DNA of 64,000 nt from Afipia clevelandensis ATCC 49720 (GCF_000336555.1 NZ_KB375281.1:3385848-3449847), one strand, 5' to 3'; counted from the first letter of the stretch, positions 1 through 11,915 are shown. Program-made: numbers and translations. The notes: generated from the letters alone by a model not told the origin.

Positions 1-366
1 CGCGATGAGGTCGCGCGCGGCGCCCTGCGCGGCGGTCGCCTGATCCCGCAGATAGCTCAGTGTCGTATCGGCGATCGAGCGGTTGCGCAGGGCGGTTTCC
101 GCGCGATCGAGCGTTTCCTTCCATGCGTCGAGTTTCGACTGCGCGCCGGGGAACTGCGGCGCGGGCACCTTCGGCAGCGCATCGCCGGGGGCGGCCGCTG
201 GCGGCGTGGCGGCTGGCGGAGTGGCTGCCGGTGTCGCGGCGGGTTTTTGCTCAGGCGCGGACGGGCTTGCCACATCCTCCGCATGTGCGACCGTGACGGC
301 ATTCAGCGGCGGGTAGGGGAGTACGGCAAGCGCGACAAGAACCGCTAAGGCGCGAAAAGTCATCAT
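1..366 (-). CDS. Mechanosensitive ion channel family protein, N-terminal part (DUF3772-like), truncated by window edge
   Basis: Only the first 122 codons are in the window; the gene runs off the left edge. The start (two consecutive ATG codons at 366 and 363) opens a signal peptide with a hydrophobic stretch at about residues 5-20. A Pro/Ala-rich linker of repeated PPAA/TPAA units follows. After it comes a helical segment containing WKETLDRAE and a run of charged heptad-like residues. This resembles the periplasmic DUF3772 region found at the N-terminus of some large MscS-type channels in Bradyrhizobiaceae. The channel pore itself is outside the window, so the family assignment rests on this N-terminal pattern only. 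Confidence 0.55.
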   Translation of the reverse strand, partial: MMTFRALAVLVALAVLPYPPLNAVTVAHAEDVASPSAPEQKPAATPAATPPAATPPAAAPGDALPKVPAPQFPGAQSKLDAWKETLDRAETALRNRSIADTTLSYLRDQATAAQGAARDLIA

Positions 367-495
367 CAAGAAAATGGCCCGTCAACGTGATCGGTGGATG
401 ACGTCCAGTATACCCGGAATCAGGCAATCGTCTGTTCGGAGCCGCGAAAATGCAGGGCGCGTGCGGACGGTCAATCGCGCGGGATAACAGCGCGC

Positions 496-3192
<2,697 letters not shown>

Positions 3193-4332
3193 TTACGCCC
3201 GCCGGGAAATCTGGCCGCCCTCGACATTGAAGACATCGGCCTGCGGCCCGACGCTCGCAAAGGCGGCCGGGTCCGCGCCGGTCATCCAGACCTGCGCGCC
3301 GAGCCTCGCGAGTTCATCGAACAGCGCCGCGCGGCGGCCGGGATCGAGATGCGCCACCACTTCATCGAGCAACAGCAGCGGCGTGATGCTGGTCATCTCG
3401 GCGACCAGATTGGCATGGGCCAGCACGAGGCCGATCAGCAGAGCCTTCTGCTCGCCGGTGGAGGCATCGCGCGCGGGCATGTTCTTTGGCGCGTAGACCA
3501 CTTGAAGGTCGGTCAGATGCGGGCCGTTCAGCGTGCGTCCGGCGGTGGCATCTTTCGCGCGGCTTTCGCGCAGCATGTCGCGGTAACGATCCTCGACCGC
3601 GGTGGCGGTCTCGGTGAGCAGCGCGTTTTCCATCCAGCCGTCGAGGGAAATGAATGCCGACGGAAAAGCCGACGCACTGCCGCGCGCAGCCAGCATCGCT
3701 GAAAGCCGCTGCAAGGTCTGGCCGCGCTGCGCAGCCACGGCGACGGCGAGTTCCGCTGTTTCGCGCTCGATGGCGTCGCACCAGTGGGCGTCGAAGTTGC
3801 GGTCTTCCAAAAGGCGATTGCGTGAACGCAGGGAACGGTCCAGCGCCGAGACGCGGCTGGAATGTTCGGAGTCGATCGCGAGCACGAGACGGTCGAAGAA
3901 GCGCCGTCGCTCGGAGGCAGCCCCCATGAACAGGCTGTCCATCGCCGGGGTCAGCCACACCAGGCGCAGGTGATCGCCAAACGCTGTTGCGGAGGTCGCC
4001 GGCTCGCGGTCGATGCGCACGCGGCGGGAGGATGTTGCGCCGTCAGCGCGCGGTGCGTCGATGCCGGTGCCGAGCGTCGCGAGGCCATACGCGCCTTCCA
4101 CTTCAGCGGACACCGCCCACGACCCGTCGCCCTGAATGTCGGCGACATCATCCAGCGTTGCCCGGCGCAGACCGCGGCCGGGCGAGAGAAACGAGATGGC
4201 CTCGAGGCAGTTGGTTTTCCCGGCGCCGTTGGGGCCGACCAGCACCACGATATTCCCGTGCGTCTCCACGCTCGCCGCGCGATAGCTGCGGAAGTGCGTC
4301 AGGCTGAGACGGAGAATGCGGGAGACGGTCAT
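3193..4332 (-). CDS. recF: DNA replication and repair protein RecF
   Basis: SMC-like ATPase that helps load RecA at single-strand gaps through the RecFOR pathway. The 379-residue protein has Walker A at residues 33-40 (GPNGAGKT), an ABC-type signature (STGEQKALL) near 290 and a Walker B with D-loop (LLLLDEVVAHLD) near 325. The N-terminal sequence (LSLTHFRSY) is typical of RecF. It follows dnaN on the same strand, but the usual tight dnaN-recF junction is interrupted here by a DUF559 gene and two palindromic repeats. Confidence 0.97.
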   Translation of the reverse strand: MTVSRILRLSLTHFRSYRAASVETHGNIVVLVGPNGAGKTNCLEAISFLSPGRGLRRATLDDVADIQGDGSWAVSAEVEGAYGLATLGTGIDAPRADGATSSRRVRIDREPATSATAFGDHLRLVWLTPAMDSLFMGAASERRRFFDRLVLAIDSEHSSRVSALDRSLRSRNRLLEDRNFDAHWCDAIERETAELAVAVAAQRGQTLQRLSAMLAARGSASAFPSAFISLDGWMENALLTETATAVEDRYRDMLRESRAKDATAGRTLNGPHLTDLQVVYAPKNMPARDASTGEQKALLIGLVLAHANLVAEMTSITPLLLLDEVVAHLDPGRRAALFDELARLGAQVWMTGADPAAFASVGPQADVFNVEGGQISRRA

Positions 4333-4353
4333 GTAACTGCGAAGGGTCTTTTT

Positions 4354-4410
4354 CCCTCTCCCCTTGTGGGAGAGGGTGGCGAGGGTCGAAGACCCGAGCC
4401 GGGTGAGGGG
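4354..4410 (+). repeat. Palindromic intergenic repeat, copy A (downstream of the DUF559 gene)
   Basis: The copy starts CCCTCTCCCC and ends GGGTGAGGGG. It contains a perfect-looking small stem (CCTCTCCCC..GGGAGAGG) and a second one (GGGTCGAAGACCC). It directly abuts the stop codon of the DUF559 gene and can fold as a terminator-like hairpin for it. It is the inverted counterpart of the copy at 4787-4840: the same element reads inward on both sides of the gene. The type is the common alphaproteobacterial 'PLAGEG'-encoding palindrome. Confidence 0.8.
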
Positions 4411-4782
4411 TTATTCACCGCGATCCGCCAAGTTGGCAAGAATATCTTCAAGCACGGAGGACGGCTTTTGCAGGACGTCATTGTTCCAATAGCGCAGGAT
4501 TCTGAAGCCCTCAGCAGCTAATGCGGCGTCTCTCGCTGGATCGTTTGCAGATGATGCATGCTGCCTGCCATCGATTTCGATAGCGAGGCGCTTTTCGAAG
4601 CAGACAAAATCAAGAATGTAATTTTGGAAGGGAGCCTGTCGGCGAAATTTGAAGTGAGCCAATTGTCGATGACGCAGCAGTCGCCACATCACGGCTTCCG
4701 CGTCTGTCGGTTCGCGCCGCATGCGTTTCGCAAAGCTGCGGATGGCTTTTGCGATTGGACGATGATGCGGTTCTTGTGTCAT
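4411..4782 (-). CDS. DUF559 domain protein (Vsr-like endonuclease fold), inserted between dnaN and recF
   Basis: A 123-residue protein of the DUF559 family, which is related to very-short-patch-repair endonucleases (PD-(D/E)XK-like fold). Visible family marks are RSFAKRMRREPTDAEAVMWRLL, the FRRQAPFQNYILDFVCFEKRLAIEIDG block with the D..(E)-x-D acidic pattern, and FRILRYWNNDVL. The frame stays open upstream, but residues there (PLAGEGARAKRGRVRG) are just translated repeat, so the ATG at 4782 is preferred. The GGTGAGGGG of the flanking repeat sits at Shine-Dalgarno distance from that ATG. No direct function is proven for the family; association with inverted palindromes suggests mobilisation as a cassette. 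Confidence 0.85.
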   Translation of the reverse strand: MTQEPHHRPIAKAIRSFAKRMRREPTDAEAVMWRLLRHRQLAHFKFRRQAPFQNYILDFVCFEKRLAIEIDGRQHASSANDPARDAALAAEGFRILRYWNNDVLQKPSSVLEDILANLADRGE

Positions 4783-4786
4783 CGAA

Positions 4787-4840
4787 CCCCTCACCCGCCC
4801 TCGCTTCGCTCGGGCACCCTCTCCCGCAAGGGGAGAGGGG
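4787..4840 (-). repeat. Palindromic intergenic repeat, copy B (upstream of the DUF559 gene)
   Basis: Read on the minus strand it begins CCCCTCTCCCC and ends GGGTGAGGGG, matching copy A at most positions of both ends. The central stem differs (CCCGAGCGAAGCGAGGG versus the GGGTCGAAGACCC type of copy A). The end of the repeat supplies a purine-rich ribosome-binding sequence for the DUF559 start at 4782. Copies A and B are inverted around the gene. Confidence 0.8.
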
Positions 4841-4867
4841 AAATCCGGCAATCGTGCTCAACCTGAA

Positions 4868-5986
4868 CTACACCCGCATCGGCATCAGGACGTAAAGCGC
4901 GCCCTTGTGGTCCTTGTCCTGCACCAGGGTCGGGGAGCCGGGATCGGCGAGGCGCAGCACCGCGACTTCGCCCTCGATCTGCGCGGCGATGTCGAGCAGG
5001 TAGCGCGAGTTGAAGCCGATATCGAGCGGATCGGCGGCATACTCGACTTCGAGTTCTTCCGTCGCGCTGCCGGAATCCGGATTGGTCACCGACAGCACCA
5101 GCTTGCCGGCGGACAGCGCCAGTTTCACCGCGCGGCCGCGCTCGGAGGAAATCGTGGAGACGCGGTCGACGGCGGCCTCGAAATCCTTCTTGTCGACGAT
5201 CAGTTCCTTGTCGTTGTTCTGAGGGATCACACGCCCGTAATCGGGGAAGGTGCCGTCGATCAGCTTCGAGGTCAGCACCACGTCGCCGAGGGTGAAGCGG
5301 ATCTTGCCCTGCGACAGCTCGATCTTGAGTTCCGCTTCGGCGTCCTCGATCAGGCGCTGCACTTCGCCGACGGTCTTGCGCGGCACGATCACGCCCGGCA
5401 TGCCCTCGGCACTCTTCGGCAGCGGCAGATCGACCTGCGCCAGGCGGTGACCGTCGGTCGCGACCGCGCGCAGCGTCGCCGCCTTCGCGGCGCCTGCGGC
5501 ATGCAGATAGATGCCGTTGAGATAGTAGCGGGTCTCTTCCGTCGAGATCGCGAACTGGGTGCGGTCGATCAGCCGCTTCATGTCGGCGGCCGTGAGCGTG
5601 AAGGCGTGGGTCATGTCGCCGGCGGCGAGATCCGGAAAATCGCTCTCCGGCAGGGTCTGCAGGGTGAAGCGCGAGCGTCCGGCGCGAATGGCCAGCACCG
5701 AGCGGTCGCCGTCGCCCTCGAGCACGATTTGCGAGCCATCGGGCAGCTTGCGCACGATGTCATAAAACATGTGCGCCGGAACCGTGGTCGAGCCGCCGGT
5801 GGCCGTCTCCGCCGCGAGCGTTTCGGTCACTTCCAGGTCGAGGTCGGTCGCCTTCAGGCTGAGGCGCGACTTGTCGGCGCGGATCAGCACGTTGCCCAGG
5901 ATCGGGATCGTGTTGCGCCGTTCGACCACGCGATGAACGTGGCTCAGTGATTTGAGGAGTTGCGCACGCTCGACGGTAACCTTCAT
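4868..5986 (-). CDS. dnaN: DNA polymerase III sliding clamp (beta subunit)
   Basis: Ring-forming processivity clamp for the replicative polymerase. The 372-residue length and the three repeated beta-clamp domains are normal. Typical sequences include the start MKVTVERAQLLKSL, PILGNVLI, DGHRLAQ, and the C-terminal YVLMPMRV, which forms part of the hydrophobic partner-binding pocket. It is transcribed in the same direction as dnaA, 242 bp downstream of it. Confidence 0.98.
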   Translation of the reverse strand: MKVTVERAQLLKSLSHVHRVVERRNTIPILGNVLIRADKSRLSLKATDLDLEVTETLAAETATGGSTTVPAHMFYDIVRKLPDGSQIVLEGDGDRSVLAIRAGRSRFTLQTLPESDFPDLAAGDMTHAFTLTAADMKRLIDRTQFAISTEETRYYLNGIYLHAAGAAKAATLRAVATDGHRLAQVDLPLPKSAEGMPGVIVPRKTVGEVQRLIEDAEAELKIELSQGKIRFTLGDVVLTSKLIDGTFPDYGRVIPQNNDKELIVDKKDFEAAVDRVSTISSERGRAVKLALSAGKLVLSVTNPDSGSATEELEVEYAADPLDIGFNSRYLLDIAAQIEGEVAVLRLADPGSPTLVQDKDHKGALYVLMPMRV

Positions 5987-6017
5987 GACAAATCCGCCCG
6001 ATCCCGTTCTTTGCTTA

Positions 6018-6038
6018 AATCAAGTCGATAACTTGATT
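6018..6038. repeat. Perfect inverted repeat between dnaA and dnaN
   Basis: Arms AATCAAGT and ACTTGATT are separated by CGATA, 32 bp upstream of the dnaN start codon. There is no T run beside it, and it is too AT-rich for a strong terminator. It sits where a dnaN promoter or operator would be expected. Confidence 0.5.
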
Positions 6039-6228
6039 GGAGATGCCGGGCGGCCGGACAGCGCACCGCGGCGATTGGACCCGCGGACCGGACAAACGAG
6101 GATTTCGCCGTACCCCACGGGGCCGGTAAGGTGACGCGAATGCGCTGGAAATTCAAGGCCAAGGCCGCGATCCGGCGGCCTTGTCCCTCGCTATCTCCAG
6201 CGATTCCGGGAAAATGCCCTTTAAAGTC

Positions 6229-7698
6229 TCACTCCTGAAGCTGGCGCTTCAACAGTTCGACCTCGTCGGACAGGGTCATGTCCTTGGAGACCAGCGACTC
6301 GATCTTGCGGACGGCATGCAGGACGGTGGTGTGGTCGCGGCCGCCGAACCGGCGCCCGATTTCGGGCAGCGAGCGCAGGGTCAGCGTCTTGGCCAGATAC
6401 ATCGCGACCTGACGCGGACGGACCACATTGGCGGTGCGGCGCGAGGACAGCAGGTCCGAGCGGCTGACGTTGTACTGCCGCGCGACGACACGCTGGATGT
6501 CCTCGATCTTGACCCGCTTCGGCTCCATCGGACGGACCAGATCGCGCACTTCGCGCTCGGCCATTTCCAGCGTCACCGCGGTGGCATTGAGCTTGGAATG
6601 GGCCAGCAGGCGGTTGATCGCGCCTTCGAGATCGCGGCCGTTATGGGTGATGGTCTTGGCGAGATATTCGAGCACCGGCATCGGCACGTCGAACGTGGCG
6701 TGATGGGCCTTGGCGGCAGAGACGCGGGATTTCAGAATTTCCAGCCGCAGCTCTTCGCCGAGCGAGCCCATCTCGACCACAAGACCGCCGGCGAGACGCG
6801 AGCGCACGCGGTCGTCGAGGCTTTCCAGATCGGACGGCGGCCGGTCGGCGGCGATCACGACCTGACGGCCCGCGTCGATCAGCGCGTTCAGCGTGTGGCA
6901 GAACTCGGACTGGGTCGATTTGCCCTGCAGGAATTGCAGGTCGTCGATCACCAGCACGTCGATGCCGCGCAGTGCCTCCTTAAAGGCCAGCGCCGTCTGC
7001 GATTTCAGCGCGGCGACGAAGCCGTACATGAATTTCTCGGCGGTCAGATACAGCACCTTGCGCTCGGGATTCGAGTTCCCGGCCCACGTCACCGCCTGCA
7101 GCAGGTGGGTTTTGCCAAGGCCGACCCCGGCATGGATGTAGAGCGGATTGAACATCACGCTGTCGCCGCGTCGGCCTTCGGCCACCTGACGGGCGGCGGC
7201 ATGGGCGAGGGTATTCGAGCGGCCCATGACAAAGGTCGCAAATGTCAGGCGCGGATCGAGCGGCGAGCCGCCGAGCGCGTCGTGGCTGGCGGACACCGGC
7301 GCGGTCGCAGTGTTGCGCAGTTCAGGCGCTGGACGGTTCGCGTGAATGTCGGCGCGAAGGTCGTTCTGGGGCGCCTTGATATCCTTCACCGGCGCGACGC
7401 TGCGCAGCGCGGTCCGCACCGAGATGTCGATGCGCTTGATGCCCGGATCTTCAGACTGCCAGCAAGTGAGCACCCGGTCGGAATAGTGCGCTTGAATCCA
7501 GCTCTTCAGGAACTTGGTCGGCACCGTCATGTAGACGCAATCGTCATGGATGCGCTCGAGGTCCATGCGCGCAAACCAGCTTGTGTAGAAATCTTCGCCG
7601 ACCGTGGTCCGCAGCCGTCCCTTGAAGCGCGCCCATTGATCGCGCTCGACGTCTGCGAGTTCAAGATTTGCCGAGGTGGTTTCTGCCGAGATTGTCAT
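6229..7698 (-). CDS. dnaA: Chromosomal replication initiator protein DnaA
   Basis: AAA+ initiator that binds DnaA boxes and opens the origin. From the ATG at 7698 the protein is 489 residues. Domain I is present ([21 protein letters not shown], residues about 20-40). Walker A is GVGLGKTH near 190-197, Walker B is VLVIDDLQF near 246, and the C-terminal DnaA signature is [17 protein letters not shown]. The frame is open upstream for 73 more codons, but family members begin with domain I and the extra sequence is low-complexity, so the start at 7698 is chosen. It is followed by dnaN on the same strand. Confidence 0.97.
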   Translation of the reverse strand: MTISAETTSANLELADVERDQWARFKGRLRTTVGEDFYTSWFARMDLERIHDDCVYMTVPTKFLKSWIQAHYSDRVLTCWQSEDPGIKRIDISVRTALRSVAPVKDIKAPQNDLRADIHANRPAPELRNTATAPVSASHDALGGSPLDPRLTFATFVMGRSNTLAHAAARQVAEGRRGDSVMFNPLYIHAGVGLGKTHLLQAVTWAGNSNPERKVLYLTAEKFMYGFVAALKSQTALAFKEALRGIDVLVIDDLQFLQGKSTQSEFCHTLNALIDAGRQVVIAADRPPSDLESLDDRVRSRLAGGLVVEMGSLGEELRLEILKSRVSAAKAHHATFDVPMPVLEYLAKTITHNGRDLEGAINRLLAHSKLNATAVTLEMAEREVRDLVRPMEPKRVKIEDIQRVVARQYNVSRSDLLSSRRTANVVRPRQVAMYLAKTLTLRSLPEIGRRFGGRDHTTVLHAVRKIESLVSKDMTLSDEVELLKRQLQE

Positions 7699-8886
7699 TT
7701 GAGGTCTGATCTTCTGGTTGCGTGTGGCCGGCGCTCCAGGCGCCGTGAAAATGGATGAAGCTGCCCGCGGACATGCGCTGCTCCCGGCCTCGTCAGACGC
7801 TCCGCCAATCGGCGTTCGATCGCCGTGGGGAAGACTGGTCTGGTTCGGTGAGAGTGCGCGTGTCGCGCTAGCGCGTACTGTGATGAATGGGTGGACTACA
7901 GGGGACAGCGGCCGCATTCACTGAAACAACATCGCGGATATCCGCTGCAAGGTTGCTCTGCCGGCTCTGGCTGCTGGACATAGAAATTCCCCCTCCTGCC
8001 GCGAGTCATTTCGCGGCAAGTTGTTGTCGCCTTGATCTGTTCTGTTCTTTAGTTTCGTCCGATCCGCTGACTGACCGGAACGCCAACCCGTCGTATCGCC
8101 TGCCCGTCCAACCCTGTCCCATGGCTTTCAAGGCGTGGCGGATGTTTCCTCTGCGCGCTTTCTCGCTTGTTGTCCGGGACCGGATTAGACCGGACCCGGT
8201 GGAGAAATTTTCGCGCAAGGGACCGGCCTCATAAATGAATATGAGTTCGGATCGAACCATCGCTTGGAAAGCATCACTAGCTTGCCGACTGCTACCGACT
8301 TGCAAGCCCGCCCAAGGTTCTCAAACCGCGCTGATCAGAAGAGCCGTGGGCGACGTGACGGAATAAGAAATACACGAGGCATCGGCGCTCGCAACGAAAT
8401 TGATTTCGCTTGGCGTGCTTAACGCGCGCCTCGTGTGCGAAGCGAAACGCGCGCGGCTTGATGACGAAACAGCAAGGTTTTGAATCTGTGCGGAGATTCG
8501 AAAAGTCGGACAACTGTCACAAATCGGACGATCGTCGAAACTTCCTTCATAAATAATTTAAGATTCGTCAGGCGCGACCGGCGTTTTTCAAGTGCTGTTG
8601 TGCGCTATGCCGATAAGGCCTTCGCCAAACGTGTTTTTTTGTGATCGGCAGAACAGGGTAACCCCGTCGCGGTTTTCGCGATCACGCGCGGACGCACTTG
8701 CAATTCTGGAAACATCGGATTCACGGCGGCGCATTGTTCTGGCGCGACGCCGCCGCTGCGTTTCAGGGAGACGCGCGTCGATGAAAGTCAGAAGCGTCAG
8801 CGAACAAACGTGCGCTGGAAACAAAAAGCCCGGCGTGAGCCGGGCTTTGATCGATCTGTCTTTTTCGGATCGCGTGTCGCGGGAAC
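7699..8886. other. Long dnaA-rpsT intergenic region, no gene recognised
   Basis: About 1.2 kb without a supportable gene. It holds a 12-bp perfect palindrome GCGGATATCCGC at 7934-7945, an AT-rich patch around 8545-8570, and the rpsT terminator at its right end. No cluster of TTATNCACA-type DnaA boxes was found on either strand, so it is not called an origin, although it is the natural place for dnaA regulatory signals. Confidence 0.5.
8822..8848 (-). terminator. Rho-independent terminator of rpsT
   Basis: A perfect 10-bp stem (AAAGCCCGGC / GCCGGGCTTT, 4-nt loop GTGA) follows the rpsT stop by 38 bp. On the minus strand it runs into TTTTTGT. This is the classical layout of an intrinsic terminator. 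Confidence 0.85.
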
Positions 8887-9153
8887 TTATTTCGCGAGCT
8901 TGGCGATCTGATGCGTCAGACGCGACACCTTCCGGCTCGCGGTGTTCTTGTGAACGATGTTGCGCTGCGCTGCCTTCATCAGTTCGGGTTCGGCCTTCTT
9001 CAACGCTTCAAGAGCGGCGGTGTGATCGCCCTTCTTGATCGCTTCCTCGACATTGCGGACCGAACCGCGCATCTGGGTGCGGCGCGACTTGTTGACGATC
9101 GTGCGGCGGGCGATCTTGCGCGTCGCTTTCTTGGCAGAAGTGGTATTGGCCAT
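8887..9153 (-). CDS. rpsT: 30S ribosomal protein S20
   Basis: The 88-residue small basic protein binds 16S rRNA early in 30S assembly. Family marks are the start [14 protein letters not shown], the [21 protein letters not shown] block, and the C-terminal [16 protein letters not shown]. Length is standard. It is monocistronic: an intrinsic terminator follows at 8822-8848, and a consensus-like promoter lies at 9350-9378. This leaves a leader of about 190 nt. Confidence 0.97.
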   Translation of the reverse strand: MANTTSAKKATRKIARRTIVNKSRRTQMRGSVRNVEEAIKKGDHTAALEALKKAEPELMKAAQRNIVHKNTASRKVSRLTHQIAKLAK

Positions 9154-9349
9154 GGTCTCTCGGTTTCTCTCGGTCGGTCGTTCTGCGGCCGGACAATTCC
9201 GCCATCAGAGCAATCGGTATCGACCGTTCGGCCGATGCTGGTGAAAATCGGGTGTCGCTGAAAATGTTCTTGTCCGAGAGCCTGCCTAGAAACAACACGC
9301 TCTCAAAGAACATCGGCGGCAGGATTGCGCCCGCCGCCAGTTGCGGGTT

Positions 9350-9378
9350 CTTATAGGGATACTGGCTTGCACCGTCAA
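9350..9378 (-). promoter_or_regulatory. Sigma-70-type promoter for rpsT
   Basis: On the minus strand TTGACG and TATAAG are separated by exactly 17 bp. Transcription would begin near 9343, giving a leader of about 190 nt before the rpsT ATG at 9153. No other gene starts downstream on this strand. The rest of the 9154-9464 gap shows nothing else recognisable. Confidence 0.65.
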
Positions 9379-9464
9379 CGATTTCCGGGCCTGTTTTGGG
9401 CCCGAAGGGCGGTTTCAGGCCCTCGCCGGGACCGGCGAAGTGATTGAAATATAGGGGTTGAAGG

Positions 9465-9782
9465 ATGATCCGGGGGTTTTTTCGTCTGATCGGGCTGTTT
9501 CTTTTGGTGATCGGCTTCCTGTCGCTGGTTTACGACGGGGCCCGGACCATTGCTGACCAGACCCTGCGGATCACCCGGCTGGGGGAGCTCTGGAACGATA
9601 TCAATCAGGCCAGCCAGCAGTCCTTTCAGGCCATGGTCGAGGGCGTTTCGCCGCTGCTCTGGAACAGCGTGATGAAGCTGCTGCTCAACCAGCCCGCCTG
9701 GGCGGTGCTCGGCATTCTCGGCATCGTGCTGATGCTGTTGTTCCGGCCGAGCAAGCCGCTGATCGGCTACTCGCGCAATTGA
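9465..9782 (+). CDS. Small two-helix membrane protein, hypothetical
   Basis: The 105-residue protein has two predicted membrane segments, at about residues 5-25 (FRLIGLFLLVIGFLSLV) and 78-95 (AWAVLGILGIVLMLLF). Between them is an amphipathic stretch containing SQQSFQAMVEGVSPLLW. The ATG at 9465 has AGGGG 7 nt upstream. Its function is not recognised. It lies alone on the plus strand between divergent rpsT and msrA, the next gene being 158 bp away. The sequence style and RBS make it a credible gene. Confidence 0.75.
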   Translation: MIRGFFRLIGLFLLVIGFLSLVYDGARTIADQTLRITRLGELWNDINQASQQSFQAMVEGVSPLLWNSVMKLLLNQPAWAVLGILGIVLMLLFRPSKPLIGYSRN

Positions 9783-9940
9783 TGGGCGGCTGTTCGCGCA
9801 GCGGATGGATTCCGCAGACTGGATGGCGCGGATTTCAAGGGGCGATGCCGGACACTTGATGAGCCAAAGACGCGTAACGTCCTGACACCGGCGGCGTACA
9901 GGCAAATATATAGAGAGACGCGAACCCAAAGGAGCAAGTC

Positions 9941-10594
9941 ATGTTCTTCTCCCGCAAGCCCCTCGATCTGCCGTCTGCTGCCGATGCCCTGCCGGGCCGC
10001 GCGGCGCCGCTGCCGACGGCCAGAACCCATTTCGTCAACGGCCATGCGCTGAAGGGGCCTTATCCGGAAGGCCTTGAGACCGCGATCTTCGGTCTTGGCT
10101 GTTTCTGGGGCGCCGAGCGCAAGTTCTGGGAAATGGACGGGGTGTACGTCACCGCGGTCGGCTATGCCGGCGGTGTGACGCCGAACCCGACCTATGAGGA
10201 AACCTGCTCGGGCCGCACCGGCCACACCGAAGCGGTGCTGGTGGTGTTCGATCCGAAGAAGGTGTCTTACGAGGCACTGCTCAAGACATTCTGGGAAAGC
10301 CATGATCCGACCCAGGGCATGCGTCAGGGCAACGACATCGGCACGCAGTACCGCTCGGCGATCTACACGACGAACGACGCGCAGATGAAGGCGGCGCTGG
10401 CCTCCAAGGACGCCTACAACAAGGCGCTTAACGCCAAGCGATACGGGTCGATCACCACCGAGATCAAGCCGGCCGGCGAGTTCTATTTCGCCGAGGACTA
10501 TCATCAGCAGTATCTGGCGAAGAACCCCGCCGGTTACTGCGGTCTCGGAGGAACCGGCGTGTCTTGCCCGATTGGAGTCGGCGTGAGCGCCTGA
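9941..10594 (+). CDS. msrA: Peptide-methionine (S)-S-oxide reductase MsrA
   Basis: Repairs oxidised methionine by reducing the S-epimer of methionine sulfoxide, using thioredoxin. The catalytic GCFWG motif is at residues 53-57 (Cys54). Other family sequences are [19 protein letters not shown], the [18 protein letters not shown] block and the distal Cys residues near the C-terminus ([13 protein letters not shown]). The 217-residue length fits the longer MsrA class. A clear AAGGAG precedes the ATG. It appears monocistronic. Confidence 0.96.
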   Translation: MFFSRKPLDLPSAADALPGRAAPLPTARTHFVNGHALKGPYPEGLETAIFGLGCFWGAERKFWEMDGVYVTAVGYAGGVTPNPTYEETCSGRTGHTEAVLVVFDPKKVSYEALLKTFWESHDPTQGMRQGNDIGTQYRSAIYTTNDAQMKAALASKDAYNKALNAKRYGSITTEIKPAGEFYFAEDYHQQYLAKNPAGYCGLGGTGVSCPIGVGVSA

Positions 10595-10676
10595 TTCAAC
10601 CGCGCTTACCCTTTGTTAACCATAAGTGCCGCAAACCGGGCCTGTCCTCATTCAGGGGACAGGCTTGGGGCGTTTT

Positions 10677-11243
10677 ATGCGTGCGTCGCGCTGGTCGCTG
10701 ATCGCTGTCGTTCTTACTGCGCTCGCGCTGGCGGGCTGCATGCAGACATCTGCGTCCGTGACCACCGGCTATGCCCCGGTCGATGAGCCGTACCGGCTCG
10801 ATGCCGGCGACAAGCTGCGCATCGTGGTCTATGGCCAGGAAGGTCTCACCAATACCTATGCGGTGGGCGCCAACGGCGCGATCACCATGCCGCTGATCGG
10901 CTCGGTCCCCGCGCGCGGTCTTACACCTGCGCAACTCGCCGCGGCGGTCACCGCTCGTCTGAAGAAGGGCTATTTGCGCGAGCCTTATGTCGCGGCGGAG
11001 GTCGAGAGCTATCGGCCGTTCTTTATCCTTGGCGAAGTCGCGGCTCCGGGACAGTATCCCTATGTGCCGAACATGACAGCCGAGAGCGCCGTGGCGATTG
11101 CCGGCGGCTTCACCCCGCGCGCGCAGCGTAACGCCATCAAGCTGACGCGGGTGGGCGAAGCAGGTGCCGCGCAGGCGGTGGTGCCGCCGGGCACGTTCCT
11201 CAAGCCCGGCGATACGGTCACCGTCGGCGAGCGCTGGTTCTAG
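10677..11243 (+). CDS. Polysaccharide biosynthesis/export lipoprotein (Wza/Poly_export family)
   Basis: A 188-residue outer-membrane lipoprotein. The lipobox is at about residues 19-22 (LAGC), after a short hydrophobic signal. A Poly_export domain follows ([19 protein letters not shown].....[17 protein letters not shown]) and then an SLBB-like segment ([16 protein letters not shown]). The frame is open for 17 codons upstream, but the ATG at 10677 begins the signal sequence and has GGGG 6 nt upstream. It is shorter than full-length Wza, as is common for alphaproteobacterial export proteins. No polysaccharide genes are adjacent. Confidence 0.88.
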   Translation: MRASRWSLIAVVLTALALAGCMQTSASVTTGYAPVDEPYRLDAGDKLRIVVYGQEGLTNTYAVGANGAITMPLIGSVPARGLTPAQLAAAVTARLKKGYLREPYVAAEVESYRPFFILGEVAAPGQYPYVPNMTAESAVAIAGGFTPRAQRNAIKLTRVGEAGAAQAVVPPGTFLKPGDTVTVGERWF

Positions 11244-11915
11244 TTACTTCAGATTTTTGCCGAAGAAAGCAAGGCTGCGCTGCCAGGCCAGGTCCGAGCT
11301 CGCCTTGTCGTAGCTGGCGCGCTCGTCACAGCCGAAACCATGCTGCGCGCCGGGATAGATGAACACTTCGACCTCCGGCCGCTTCGCCTTGATGGCTTCA
11401 ACGTCGGTGAGCGGAATGCCCGTGTCCTTCTCGCCGAAGTGAAGCTGTGTCGGCACCGTCGGCTTGTCGCTGGCAAAGCGCACGATGGCTCCGCCGTAGT
11501 AACCGACAGCGGCACTCAGGCCTTTCAGCTTGGTGGCTGCTGCATAGGCGATGCTGCCGCCGAGGCAAAAGCCGATGATGCCGACCGGGCCGACATCCTT
11601 GACGGCGTCGATCGCGGCCTGCGTGTCGCGGAGCATCGCCGGCCAGTCGGGATTGGCGACGAACTTGCGCGCCACCGCCACTTCATCGGGGGAGTAGCCG
11701 GACTGGAAATCCGGCTCGATGCGGTCGAAGATCGCGGGTGCGAGCGCGACATAGCCCTCGTTCGCCAGACGGTCGCAGATGTTGCGGATGTGCGAATTGA
11801 CCCCGAAAATCTCCTGGATCACCACAATCGCGCCTTTCGGCTTTGAAGCCGGGTCGGCGCGATAGGCTCCAAGCCTGAAGCCGTCCGATGCGGTCAGCGT
11901 TAAGGTCTGTCCCAT
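11244..11915 (-). CDS. Dienelactone hydrolase family protein
   Basis: Alpha/beta hydrolase of the dienelactone hydrolase family, which acts on 4-carboxymethylenebut-2-en-4-olide in chlorocatechol breakdown; many members have other ester substrates. The 223-residue length is standard. The catalytic triad is visible: Cys117 in GFCLGG, Asp164 in GEKDTG and His192 in GAQHGFG, with the activating Glu35 in QEIFG. The ATG at 11915 starts the family N-terminus (MGQTLTLTASDGF). No catechol-pathway genes adjoin it, so the substrate is unknown. Confidence 0.93.
   Translation of the reverse strand: MGQTLTLTASDGFRLGAYRADPASKPKGAIVVIQEIFGVNSHIRNICDRLANEGYVALAPAIFDRIEPDFQSGYSPDEVAVARKFVANPDWPAMLRDTQAAIDAVKDVGPVGIIGFCLGGSIAYAAATKLKGLSAAVGYYGGAIVRFASDKPTVPTQLHFGEKDTGIPLTDVEAIKAKRPEVEVFIYPGAQHGFGCDERASYDKASSDLAWQRSLAFFGKNLK

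Noticed and set aside
6181-7758. A long open frame opposite dnaA
   Set aside because: A shadow of dnaA codons, again with unnatural amino acid composition and no family.
7699-7917. An N-terminal extension of DnaA of 73 residues
   Set aside because: The upstream residues are low complexity and do not resemble domain I, which begins near the ATG at 7698.
7699-8886. Replication origin upstream of dnaA
   Set aside because: No cluster of DnaA boxes was found on either strand; in related Rhizobiales the origin is usually placed near hemE.
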